This document shows positions 49,465-59,839 of a DNA stretch of 64,000 nucleotides, piece after piece; within the stretch, counting starts at the first letter, position 1, and every line of letters starts with the position of its first letter. Location: positions 5,879,486 to 5,943,485 of the forward strand of contig NC_092350.1 of assembly GCF_963676685.1 (NCBI RefSeq), in the 5' to 3' direction. This DNA comes from Mytilus edulis (taxonomy: Eukaryota; Mollusca; Bivalvia; Mytilida; Mytilidae). The translations under genes and the position numbers were made by a program. Below the pieces are notes generated by a model. The model did not search any database. It was not told the DNA's origin and worked only from the letters and a program-made list of their open reading frames with translations.

Positions 49465-50304
49465 CTAGCAGACATATATGGACTTATATTTTTAGATGAT
49501 ACTTGGAATTTGAGGCTATGCCATACAATCCAAATTTATACTGCAAAGACGTTTGACAGCAGTATCATTAAAAAGTAAATGGCATATAAAAACGATGTAG
49601 TTTTAAAACGTTAATATAATCGCATAACAGTTGACTTTATTGTTTTGTTCTCTGTTTACTGTCATTATTGACATTATATATTGTTTTATTGTGCTATAGC
49701 TTTATTTTTGCTTCTGCAATAAAATATTTATTCATTTATAAAGTTCGTATATCATTGACCGAGTTTCATGAAGTGCCAAATGATGGTGCTGATTGGCCGA
49801 CTGGCGGATGGGCGGGAATAGTTGAGGATTTTTTCAATTTTTCCAAAACTTGCCATGTCGAAGCCTTTTCTTGGTGTTGATCATTGTTGAAAGCCTAGTA
49901 GTTGCCTACATCTACGTTATCTGGTCTCTGACGGATAATTAAGTCATTGGCATCTCATATTTCATAATCTCAGATTTCACTCGTATTTCAAAAGAAAGTT
50001 TGTTTAATCAAAAACAATTTTAGTCTTCAACCCAATTGAACTTCATTGTTAAATAGAACACATTAAAAACTTAACCTATTAAATAAAATAAAGTGTGTCG
50101 CTTGATTCTTTATTTTCAGTCGTGGATAAAAGGTATGCATTGATAAGCCATATTCGGAAAAAAAGAATGCAAAATTCTGATAGGTGGTTAAACCAAAAAA
50201 ATGTGCGTAATAAATCATCGTTGTTGAGAAAAATGTGAAGTGTTTGAATGTTATCGGTGCTACTCATAATCAAGAAGAAATATACCCGCTTCCCATAAGT
50301 GGAG

Positions 50305-50370
50305 TATTCGTTTGTTTTAGTTGGCAGATAACAGTGACAGGCGTCTCGGGTTCGAATCCCAGCTTGTAGT
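50305..50370 (+). other. tRNA-like fragment with B box
   Basis: TCGGGTTCGAATCCCAGC is a canonical pol III B box, preceded by TAGTTGGCAGATAACAGTGA, but no clean acceptor stem or anticodon arm can be folded by eye. It is more likely a SINE head fragment than a functional tRNA. Confidence 0.4.
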
Positions 50371-50481
50371 TTAGTAATTTTGGAAGAAATATTATGCTTC
50401 ATTGTTTCAATTATCGCTCAAAACTGAAAGACCTTCGGTGAATAACTATAGCTGTACTTTGATACAATGATAGCTCGACGA

Positions 50482-51106
50482 TTAAGGGCATACGATACAA
50501 TTTTGATCCCGTATTTACAGTGCGATGAAAATTTCCATATAGGCTATTTTTTGCCTGATTAAGTCAAATATGTAATAAAAAATACCTTCATGTGCTACTT
50601 TTTGAGTTAAATGAGGTCGAAATTTTGTATATTTGCTCAAAATTCGGATTTGTGGCCGTAGTTTACCTTTCGAAAGAAAGACATAATTTTGTTGTTTTAA
50701 AAGATAAACACTAATTGTTTTTTGTTAGATAATTTGTAATTTCTGTATTTTATAAGTATCCTAAACATTTATGCATTTTTTTATTCAGAAATAACTCATA
50801 TTTATCAAATGGTCACGAATTGAGAAAAAAACGACATTTTTTGCTGTATATTTATCAAAATTAAAAAAAAATGCACTATTTACAGTTTTATAAAATTTGG
50901 TCCACATAATCTCCCTGCAAAATGAAACAAAATGTCGTTTTAAAAAATAGGGGTCCATGCACTCATTTTCAAATTAAATCAGTTTGAATGATAAAAATCA
51001 GTCGAAAAATGCATCTTTTCCCGATGTCACAGTTTGACTTCGCGAAAATAACATTTTACGTTAGCAACGTCATAACCTCCCCTGTAACTGTATCGTATGC
51101 CCTTAA
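50482..51106. mobile_element. TTAA-flanked inverted-repeat element, 625 bp
   Basis: The left end is TTAAGGGCATACGATACA and the right end its exact inverse TGTATCGTATGCCCTTAA. If TTAA is the target duplication the inverted repeat proper is GGGCATACGATACA. TTAA targets are typical of the piggyBac superfamily, but no transposase is present, so this is MITE-like and the family is inference. Confidence 0.72.
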
Positions 51107-51752
51107 GATAAACAGTTACCGTAGCTACTTTTGTCTAGTGATTATAGCTGATTAGACGGGTTTTGCTTATAATCATTTGTCATAACTGTTTTTTGTGTTA
51201 TATATTGAGCTCAAATCTGTCCGTTTCACACATAAGTTTTAACACATAAGTGGTAACTTTTTGTCATTGTTGAAGGTCGTGCGATGACTTATATAGTTCT
51301 TAACATCATCATGATTATTGTTTGTTCTTTTGTGAATAGTTGTGTCTTTTGCAGTCATATAAAATCACCTTTTTAAAATTGATTACTTAACTTGTTGATG
51401 TACAGTTAGATCATGGATAAAACGAAATAGATGTATAAAATGTTTGTCCAAATGAAACTCAGTAATATATTTTATAACTCTACATTATAACTAATTAAGA
51501 CAAAGACATCATATTCCACTTCAAATTATGTAAGCATTATAATACAAATAAATCAACAGTGGATACCAAGGCTACAATTCTAATCTTATCTTAAACAGAC
51601 GATATCGTGGTTTCTACAATATTCTCTTTATCCATATTTCAAAAGCGTTCTGAATTATCAATTATCAATTATCAATTATAGTTTTTTCTAAACAAATTGC
51701 CTTGCATTCTTTTATCATGCCCAAACAATTCTGAATTATAAATAGTATTACT

Positions 51753-54700
51753 TTAAACAAAACTGCCATGTTCTCTGTCCATATGCCCATAGCATTCTGT
51801 ATCCGAACCAAAGTAGGCAGAACAAGCCCAGCAGATGTGTGAATTGCATCCGGCACAAACCAAGTAGTTGCATCCATCAATTTTCTCAATGGGAGTCGAA
51901 CAGCTTGGACAATACTTTGCTCTTCCAATGTTTTGCATCATCCAGAGGTTCAAACCCCCATCATCTTTCTTCATACTCTCGACCATTGCACACGTAAGGC
52001 CGTCGTGAAACTGATTATGACATGCTGTACAGATACGAATCTCGCATTCTGTGCAGCAAAAGAGACATTCCTTGTCTGTCACGCGGTAAATAAGAGGACA
52101 GTCTGGGGTTGGACAATATTTGTAATCCTTCATGCGCTTCGATACAAATGAGCTGGTAGCTTTCCTTACTACTTCGTTTACTGGTACTACAGTCTTTAAA
52201 GACAAATTAGAGATATCTTTCCAGGCTAATAATTCGGTACATCCTTCACCACTGCACGAAAGCGGAAATGTATTATTCCTCACGCTTAATATAAACTGAA
52301 GCTCGACACAGTCTTTGCAATATGGATGACCACAAACTTCCAGTCTGTATATTTCTCCTTCTTCTATTGGACAAAAGCATACAACACAATCACGTGTTTG
52401 TGTTCGCTGTAATTTGCATTCCTTACGATTTTTGATCATCGATTCTATAACACTATTTATGATTACACCGGCATCTTCTATTGAACGGTCTTCTCCAATC
52501 AGTGTTATCAGATGCAATCGATGATTAAGTTCGATGCATTGTAGTCCCGACTCCTGCACCAGCTTTTTAAAGTCGAATTCATAGCGCAGCATTAACTCTT
52601 TCATTAATCCAGGAGGCTTATCATCTCCTTTCAACGATAAAGTTTTACACTTGCTGGTCTTTAATTTCTGTAAATAAACTTCCATCATATCGATAGCACT
52701 CTTTTGATTTTCTTTTTCTCCGTGAATGGACACGGACAAAATCCTTTCATCTGCAACTATAGTTGTGTCAGTCTTTTCCATCACGGTCTTCAACCATTCT
52801 TTACCATCCCAGGTGAACAGTCTGTTTATATTTGTATGCGTTTCAACATCTAGAACTCTCCCTTTTATAATACCCAGAATATCACTCTTGACTTTCATTA
52901 TAGATTCCACACTATCAGAATGTAAATTAATGATAATGTTGCCGTTTCGTAACTCTTTCTGTTGAATATTTACTGACTCAGTTCTTTGTAAGGTTTCTAC
53001 TAGGGAATCAACAGTTTCATTGTACTTATTGTAGACAAGCTTCTGAATCATAATGGACGTTTTCATGTCGACTTCCATTGTGACGACTTGGTCACTCATA
53101 ACAAAACTATGATTTATACCTGCGCATGCAGCAATACCTTCCTCTGGTTTTGAAAAGGAGACAAAGGCCCTAAAATTGAAGTCAGAGTCCTTAGGTGGTC
53201 TCATATCAAGTTCATAAGTGCCTTCATGTACATACTTTTCCACTTTTCTACGAAGTCGCTGTCGGAAAGTGTCTAATATGTCTTTCGATGTATTCATCTT
53301 TTCTCTAATGATTTGCACGCGTTCAATGTCACCCATATCAAGATCTAAGGCATCCATAAAACCATGACGCAGAACATCCTCATTGACCAGACGATTAAGA
53401 TTGCTGACGTGAAGTTCATCGCTTCCATTTTTGCTATACTGTATTTTGACAACTGAACCACCAACATGTATAGGTGTGAGTACTGCTATTGTGGCATTTG
53501 TTGGATCTTTAAACTTTACAAATCCAAAACCTTTTGAAGGTCGTCTGCACCATTGTAGCATAGTGCGAAATCCACGAATGTTTGCGCTCTGAAAACCGGT
53601 ATTTGGTCTTGCTCCTATGTTTAGGGATTCCTTCATTTCTACCACAGCTTGTTTAGCACATTCCTTATTCTCAAATGTTATTCTACCCCAATTATTTTTA
53701 TTTCTGCTTTTTCTAAATTTTTCTACCTTAACGATTTTGCCAAATTTTTCAAAAGTTTTTATCATATCTTCCTCTGACTTTTCCTCGATAAACTTTGGTA
53801 TTCCTGTAATGAATAAAGTCGTATATTCATCTGCCATTAAGACATCCACTATATCCATACCAGTTTCAATAACTACTCGAACCCCAATCTGTGCAGAAGA
53901 CAAAAATTGTTCACTTTTTTCGTACTTGAATTGTTTTCGCAGATGTTCCAACCTGTCTTTGATGATGGTTTCAAATTCTATAGCATGTTTTCTATCGTGC
54001 GAATATAGACTTATCTCCCCTAGTTGTTTTGATGTATCAAGAAAAACTAATATCTCTTTGCCACTTTCCTTGATTTGATTTTCCAATTCTCGCTTTTTTG
54101 CATATTTGACTCCAACAAACTCTCTAAATACTTGTTCGCCAACATTGAATACTGCAACTTGTTCGACTCTTCGTTCCTTCAAGCTGTCTAAGTCTAGCTG
54201 CATCATTCTTTCCTTCATCGCCTCATGAATCCATTCGTCAGGTACGATAGTTATATTAATGGCAAAGTCATTTGATGTTTTCAAAACTTGTTCTATAACA
54301 ATCCAATCTGGCAGCAGTCCCAATGATTTCAATGATGACCCAGGAAACACTTTCACATGTTGATATTTATTTACAACCAGATATCCTGCTTTATCGTGTC
54401 CAAGAAAATGACAGAGATTTCGACTGAAAGTTTTAAACAACAATTTAGTATCAACATCTGCTGGTGATTTTAGTTGAAATTTATGCTTCGTTCCTTGATC
54501 CCTTCTCAAAACATTTAAAACCTCATTAACTGTATCGCGTACTCCGCGAATGGCCTTTCCGTTTATAGAATTATCAATACACCAGACACCCTTCATTTTT
54601 TCTGGTTGTTCATGCCATTCTCTGAACACATTCATCATTGTCATGAGATCCCCTCCTTCATGACAAAATCTTATTTTCCGTTTGTCCGCTAAACTTTTTT

Positions 54701-57164
54701 CTTCGTCTGTTCCAGATCGATAAAATATAGAACCTCCTGCTGTACAGCAAGCAGAAAGAATAATAGCTTCTATAACTATTCCATCTTTAATTGCGTCATG
54801 AATGAATTTACCGAATTTTGGATCAATTGGCAACTTTGCAATCCATTTTCCTAGTTCTGTTATCTTCCTGTCAACTACGGCACCTACCGATTCTAGTGTT
54901 TCTAATGCAGCATCCAATAGTTCACGTGATGGACTTTGTACGAAATCAAACTCTAAAGGAACAACACCAAGCTCCATAAGTTTAAGAAGTGCATGTCCTA
55001 AATGAACTCGGAGTATTTCCGGTCGAGAATTACGTTCCATTTTATCATACGTTTCTGATGAGTACAACCTAAAACATTTCCCGGCATCAGTTCTACCAGC
55101 ACGCCCCTTTCTTTGATCTGCTGAACTCTGTGTTATTGTTTTAACAAGAAGCATGTTTATGTTTCGATTTGGATCAAACTGCATTTCCTTAGCAACACCT
55201 GTATCTATGACATACTTTATTCCTGGAATAGTTATGGATGTTTCTGCACTGTTCGTGGCAAACACAATCTTCCTTTTACCTTTTGGAGATGGGTCAAATA
55301 CCTTCTGTTGTTCATTTGCTTGTAAACGTCCATGGAGGGGTAAACAAATAAAGTCTGTATCCGAATCTAATGCATTTTCTAAAGCAACACAGCATCTTTC
55401 CACTTCCAATGGGGAAGTTAGAAATGTAAGAATGTCCCCTTGTTCTTCATTATGATGAACTTCAATAGTTTTGTCTAATGCTGCTTGTTCGTGATTTTCA
55501 AAAGATGATTCATCTTCTGTCCACACAACATCAACTGGAAACATTCGACCAGATACCGATAGTACTGGACAGGTTCCGAAGTAACTCACAAACACTGCAG
55601 GATCTATAGTTGCAGAGGTTACCACTACTCTAAGATCGCGTCTTGTCTTTGTGCTCTTTTTTATCATACCCAAAAGGAGGTCAGTATAAATGCTCCTTTC
55701 ATGGGCCTCGTCTACAATGATACATGCATAGGCAGAGAAATTCTTATCTCTTAGACATTCGTTTAACAGCATATGATCCGTCATATAAATAATCTTCGTA
55801 TTACGTGTCTGTTTAATTTGCATACCTACTTTGTATCCAACTAGTTGTCCAACTGATGTTCCCATTTCACGTGCCACGTGTGTTGCAAGACTAATAGCTG
55901 CAATCTTACGTGGTTGAGTACACACTATCAACCCTATATTTGCCATTCCAGTCTGATACATATACTGAGCTATTTGTGTACTCTTTCCCGATCCTGTTTC
56001 TCCTAACAAAACTGACACTTGATTATCTTTAATCATTGAAACAATATCTGATCGTCGGGCGTATATTGGTAGAGCATGCTTTAGTCGTGTGCATTCGATT
56101 TGAAATCCCAGGTAGACGGCTTTAAGTTCTAATTCAACCTTCCTAGATTCTCTGACCTTCTCTAACTTGTCAATGGTACATTTCAAGAATCCTTGGAATT
56201 CTGTTTTCTGCAAATTCATCTCTTGTAGTTTGGACTTAAGTGCTTTAATTTCTTCTTTTAGTTCAAAGTTCTCCGTTAATTCATTCTCTTCTCTTCCATT
56301 TTGGTCTATTCTTTCTTGAATTTTCTCCATCTGAAGTTTGTGTTCAGATATGAAGTCACTAGCCTCTCTAGTCAACTTTTCATTGCATTCTAATATCAAT
56401 GTATGTATGGGAATCTGACGTCCCAATTGTTCTTGTCTTGCAATAACTTTAACGTCTGATTTTCTGTTATGGAATACAAGTTCGTTTAATACATCTTTAA
56501 CCTGACGTGCGCTAAACATTTCTGCAGTACACAGTACAGCTTGACCTTCATATCTGATATCACTTATTGGAAATTGTCGGCTTGTAATTTTCTCTAACAA
56601 CTTTTTTAAATCATCTTCACTTCCTTTAAAATTGTTAATTGTAAGATACAAGTTTTGCCCTTTCATCTTCGACTCTGACTTTTGTTCATGCACCTCACGT
56701 CGTGCCATTTTCCGAGCACCTTCACCAAAGCTGGATTTAAATTTTCCATGTTGTGTTCCTTTCCCTCTGTCGTTGTATTTCCTGTCTGAATGGTCATTAT
56801 GACTCCTGTTTTGATATTTCTTACTAGAGTTGTTGCCATTGCTATTTCTGTTACTGTATCCATGATCTCTTTGGTCATCCGTTCTACCAAAGCCTTTGCA
56901 TCCACGATCCCAATGGTGATCTCTGTTCCCACTATATTGACTTTCATGTTGTTCTTTGCTTTCCATGTTCTCCTTTCTACTAAAGCCTTTGTATCCACGA
57001 TTCCAAGGTTGATCTCTTCTCCCACTATAATGACTTGCTGATTGCTCTTTGCTTTCCTTATCTTCCATTCTACTAAATCCTTTGCATCCACGACCCCATT
57101 GTTTATTTTTAACCTCATTATGACTTGTCGATTTTTCTTGGTTTTCTTTACGTCTGTTATCCAT
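51753..57164 (-). CDS. DEAH-box RNA helicase fused to RRM-like domains and an RBR E3 ubiquitin ligase, single exon, 1803 aa
   Basis: One uninterrupted frame. Order: three 31-residue W-x-R-G-(C/Y)-K-G-F repeats (W23, W54, W85) in an Arg/Gly/Asn-rich head; coiled coil about 262-345; helicase with Walker A GETGSGKST (388-396), DEAH (485-488), SAT (517-519) and motif VI QRKGRAGRT (684-692), then a winged-helix/HA2-like region to about 860. RRM-like segments follow: LFITGIP at 1117 with NNWGRITF, SKGFGFVKF at 1210, and a third to about 1345. The C terminus is RING1 (from C1593: CVVC, CGHPYC, CSGEGC), IBR (YCPTPDC to HDGLTC) and RING2 CPSC, nine residues, catalytic C1765 in DGCNYLVC. Such RBR ligases take ubiquitin onto that Cys before transfer. 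The architecture matches plant DEAH11/DEAH12 and mollusc proteins annotated DEAH12-like. It probably binds and unwinds RNA and ubiquitinates associated proteins; an antiviral role is speculation. A nearly intronless frame contrasts with its neighbours. Confidence 0.95.
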   Translation of the reverse strand: MDNRRKENQEKSTSHNEVKNKQWGRGCKGFSRMEDKESKEQSASHYSGRRDQPWNRGYKGFSRKENMESKEQHESQYSGNRDHHWDRGCKGFGRTDDQRDHGYSNRNSNGNNSSKKYQNRSHNDHSDRKYNDRGKGTQHGKFKSSFGEGARKMARREVHEQKSESKMKGQNLYLTINNFKGSEDDLKKLLEKITSRQFPISDIRYEGQAVLCTAEMFSARQVKDVLNELVFHNRKSDVKVIARQEQLGRQIPIHTLILECNEKLTREASDFISEHKLQMEKIQERIDQNGREENELTENFELKEEIKALKSKLQEMNLQKTEFQGFLKCTIDKLEKVRESRKVELELKAVYLGFQIECTRLKHALPIYARRSDIVSMIKDNQVSVLLGETGSGKSTQIAQYMYQTGMANIGLIVCTQPRKIAAISLATHVAREMGTSVGQLVGYKVGMQIKQTRNTKIIYMTDHMLLNECLRDKNFSAYACIIVDEAHERSIYTDLLLGMIKKSTKTRRDLRVVVTSATIDPAVFVSYFGTCPVLSVSGRMFPVDVVWTEDESSFENHEQAALDKTIEVHHNEEQGDILTFLTSPLEVERCCVALENALDSDTDFICLPLHGRLQANEQQKVFDPSPKGKRKIVFATNSAETSITIPGIKYVIDTGVAKEMQFDPNRNINMLLVKTITQSSADQRKGRAGRTDAGKCFRLYSSETYDKMERNSRPEILRVHLGHALLKLMELGVVPLEFDFVQSPSRELLDAALETLESVGAVVDRKITELGKWIAKLPIDPKFGKFIHDAIKDGIVIEAIILSACCTAGGSIFYRSGTDEEKSLADKRKIRFCHEGGDLMTMMNVFREWHEQPEKMKGVWCIDNSINGKAIRGVRDTVNEVLNVLRRDQGTKHKFQLKSPADVDTKLLFKTFSRNLCHFLGHDKAGYLVVNKYQHVKVFPGSSLKSLGLLPDWIVIEQVLKTSNDFAINITIVPDEWIHEAMKERMMQLDLDSLKERRVEQVAVFNVGEQVFREFVGVKYAKKRELENQIKESGKEILVFLDTSKQLGEISLYSHDRKHAIEFETIIKDRLEHLRKQFKYEKSEQFLSSAQIGVRVVIETGMDIVDVLMADEYTTLFITGIPKFIEEKSEEDMIKTFEKFGKIVKVEKFRKSRNKNNWGRITFENKECAKQAVVEMKESLNIGARPNTGFQSANIRGFRTMLQWCRRPSKGFGFVKFKDPTNATIAVLTPIHVGGSVVKIQYSKNGSDELHVSNLNRLVNEDVLRHGFMDALDLDMGDIERVQIIREKMNTSKDILDTFRQRLRRKVEKYVHEGTYELDMRPPKDSDFNFRAFVSFSKPEEGIAACAGINHSFVMSDQVVTMEVDMKTSIMIQKLVYNKYNETVDSLVETLQRTESVNIQQKELRNGNIIINLHSDSVESIMKVKSDILGIIKGRVLDVETHTNINRLFTWDGKEWLKTVMEKTDTTIVADERILSVSIHGEKENQKSAIDMMEVYLQKLKTSKCKTLSLKGDDKPPGLMKELMLRYEFDFKKLVQESGLQCIELNHRLHLITLIGEDRSIEDAGVIINSVIESMIKNRKECKLQRTQTRDCVVCFCPIEEGEIYRLEVCGHPYCKDCVELQFILSVRNNTFPLSCSGEGCTELLAWKDISNLSLKTVVPVNEVVRKATSSFVSKRMKDYKYCPTPDCPLIYRVTDKECLFCCTECEIRICTACHNQFHDGLTCAMVESMKKDDGGLNLWMMQNIGRAKYCPSCSTPIEKIDGCNYLVCAGCNSHICWACSAYFGSDTECYGHMDREHGSFV

Positions 57165-57204
57165 TGTTAGAAGTTAAAACTGTCTTTCTGTAAACTTCAA
57201 TCTG
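57165..57204 (-). other. 5' UTR remnant and probable 3' splice site of a 5' UTR intron
   Basis: Reading toward the ATG on the minus strand, AACATTTTTAATTTTTTGCAG ends at 57202, followed by 37 bases (ATTGAAGTTTACAGAAAGAC to CTTCTAACA) and the start codon. The tract and AG make a good acceptor, so the coding exon may be preceded by a noncoding first exon upstream. That exon and the promoter were not located. Confidence 0.55.
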
Positions 57205-57424
57205 CAAAAAATTAAAAATGTTGGTCAAGCAATTTGTATTCATTTATTCATACATTGAACTTGGTAATTAGGCAGTTTCCCGTCACAGAATAATGAATGT
57301 TTCCGGTTACAACATTAATGCAATATTCTACCAGAAATAATAATTTGGTCTTAGATTCATAGTTTATTTTTTTACTAGTAGTTGTTATTGGCTTTCTTTC
57401 AGATCTGTACTTATTGTCTTTTGT

Positions 57425-57815
57425 TGTTGGCCATGTCCACTCTGTGTTTTTGTTAGATTTTGTTTTGTGATACTGTTAAACCACTGTCCCAGGTGAGGTT
57501 AGGGGAGGGTTGGGATCCCGCTTACATGTTTAAGTCCTCCACATTCTGTATAAATGTGCCTGTCCCTAACCAGGAGCCTGTAATTCAGGAATTTTCGTTT
57601 GTTGCTGTGTTACATATTTATTTTTGTTCCTTTTTTCCTGTATATAAATTAAGTCGTAAGTTTTCTCGTTTCAATTGTTTTACATTTGTCATTTCGGGGC
57701 CTTTTATGGATGACTATGCGGTATGGTTTTGCTCATTGTTGAAGGCCGTACGGTGATATTTGGTTGTTATTCTCTGTGTAATTTGTCTCTATTGGCAATC
57801 ACACCACGTCTTCGT
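57425..57815 (+). mobile_element. Dispersed mussel-type repeat, copy 2
   Basis: Same landmark order as 46975-47455: CCACTGTCCCAGGTGAGGTT, AGGGGAGGGTTGGGATCCCG, CCTGTAATTCAGGAATTTTC, GGATGACTATGCGGTATGG, TTGAAGGCCGTACGGTGATA, CTATTGGCAATCACACCACG. It lies just upstream of the helicase-RBR gene and could contain part of its promoter or 5' UTR intron. Confidence 0.75.
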
Positions 57816-59839
57816 AAATTTTAAGATAAGATCAAACGTGATCCAGTAGACTTTCGGCGTGTGTTCAGCCAAATAGTAAAACATAAGGAGATATATGTAT
57901 GTTCAGAGCTTATGTTGTATTGTTATATGTATAACCGACTTTAAATAAATCTTTTATGCTTTATGTTCAGGGTCTTCATAATATTGGAAGAATTATAACA
58001 ATGCCATCTACATATATGTTTTGTCTAGTTTTTAAAACATGTTTGACCGTTAGTTTTCCTGTTTAAATTGTTTTCCACTAGTCATGTTGGGGCCCTTTTT
58101 AGCTACATGTAGATGTTCGGTGTGGACAAGGGCTCCGTTTTGACGGCTGACCTATCATTGTTAACGTTTTATACATTACGACTTGGATAGAGACTTGTCT
58201 GATGGGCACGTATACCACATCTTCCTATTCATATTTAGAAATCTCGTCAAAAGCATTGTTTTATATTAATGTTTTTATCCATTTAGTACGGAACTTCACT
58301 GTAAAATGCATTCACAGCTTATCTAGTCAATCTCGTAATATGCATAGTAAACTTTTTTTGCATAATCGTTGGAGAATAACACACATCCCAAGCGACGATA
58401 GACAAATTCAAAACTATTTAGACAGGAAGACCAACGGAATAATGTTTGGCAAACAAACATGATTGACGGCAATCATTTAAAACCAGTGAATGACAGGCGC
58501 CGGACAGGCAGATATAATGTACATACAGAATGTGACGGTGTCAAATATTTTAACGAGATCTCATATCTTTTCCTAATCTTTGACTTTGTCGTAACAATAG
58601 CACAACATTAAACAAATCGTAAAAAAACCATTTAACAAAAGCTCCAATAACAAGATCGATTTTATAAATTTACTGTTTACAAAAGTTTGAATTATTCGAA
58701 ATACTAAGAATTTTTTATCCCAGGCATAGATTACCTTAGCCGTATTTGGCCAAACTCTGGCAAATCTCTTCAACTTTATACTTGTTTGGCTTTCTAACTT
58801 TTTTATATGAACATCACTGTTGAGTCTTGTGCAGACGAAACTCGCGTCTGGCAATTATAAGCCTTGTACCTTTGATAACTATCGACATAACGCATTAAAA
58901 GGCAAATATCAAAAGAATAAAGACAAAACGACACAACTGAAAGCTAGTTCAGAACTAATCATGTTTTCTTTTCTTTCTTTTTTATGCCCCATTTTGGGGC
59001 ATTATAGTTTCTGGTCTGTGTGTCCATTCGTCCGTCTGTTCGGTCGTTCGTTCGTCCGTCCGTCTGTTCGTCCGTTCGTTCGTTCGTCCGTCCGTCTGTT
59101 CGTTCGTTCTTCCGTCTGTCTGTCCAGATTTAGGTTAAAGTTTTTGTCCGAGGTAGTTTGTGATGAGGTTGAAGTCTGATCAACTTGAAATTAGTACAGA
59201 TGTTCCCTATGATATGATCTTTCTTATTCTAATGAGATTTTCTCCCATTTTCACGGTCCACTAAACATAGAAAATGATAGTGCGGACGGGGCATCCGTGA
59301 ACTTTGGACACGTTCTTGTTTAGTTTTTAATTTGTTTTTGATTTTTTTGCTGATAAACATTATAAGGTATACATTTCATTTTTATGTTCATACTTAAACA
59401 ATCACAATAGAGGAACTGTTCTTGTTAGACAGCTACTAGTTATTCAAACTGAGAACAATTTTCTGAAGCAGAAAATGTATGTTAATATCATATACATCTA
59501 TAGGTCTTGTCATGTCTTAAATTTTCATTGATTTACAAGTCTGACTGTTCTCGGAATTAATGTTGTGGAGTAAACACCGCCTGTTTAGTGTTGATGTACT
59601 TAAGATGAACCTAGCGTTCTTAACATGTGACGATCTTGTACAACATTAATGGTCATATTGATGGAAGACTGGTTTTATTTGCCATAAATATTGTTGTTCT
59701 GTGGAATTCGAACTATCAATTAATCTTTTTTGTGTTCAGGGTTTATGTTGAACTTTCTTTAACTTTATTAAATTTGAGGTAGGGCCAATTTGTCCGGATG
59801 TTTTTTCACAGAAGGGCCAATTTCAACCAGATGCTCCGC
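57816..59839. other. Repeat-rich spacer, no gene seen
   Basis: It holds a diverged repeat copy (58020-58230, GGGGCCC..GGACAAGGGC and GATGGGCACGTATACCACAT) and a copy of the 48765 family (58730-58880), followed by the TTCG/TCCG-rich element listed next. Open frames here have no protein-like features. Confidence 0.5.
58981..59325 (+). repeat. Element with TTCG/TCCG microsatellite and GCCCCATTTTGGGGC hairpin
   Basis: TGCCCCATTTTGGGGCA at 58984-59000 is a hairpin, followed by about 90 bases of CGTCCGTCTGTTCGTTCG type repeat (59025-59125), then TTTAGGTTAAAGTTTTTGTC and, near the end, GGACGGGGCATCCGTGAAC. The type occurs widely in bivalves as far as I recall; no ORF beyond the microsatellite. Confidence 0.65.

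Noticed and set aside
50305-50370. Functional tRNA gene.
   Set aside because: Only the B box is convincing; no acceptor stem pairs and no anticodon loop is evident.
53617-54078. 153-codon plus-strand frame opposite the helicase-RBR gene, and similar ones at 52726, 55153 and 56790.
   Set aside because: Shadow frames of a 5.4-kb coding exon; compositions are the complements of real codons with no motif.
56663-57118. 151-codon frame overlapping the helicase-RBR N terminus.
   Set aside because: Runs in another frame through the 93-bp repeats on the same strand; the main frame carries all domain motifs.
58820-59179. 119-codon frame rich in RSFVRPSVRPFV.
   Set aside because: Translation of the TTCG/TCCG microsatellite.
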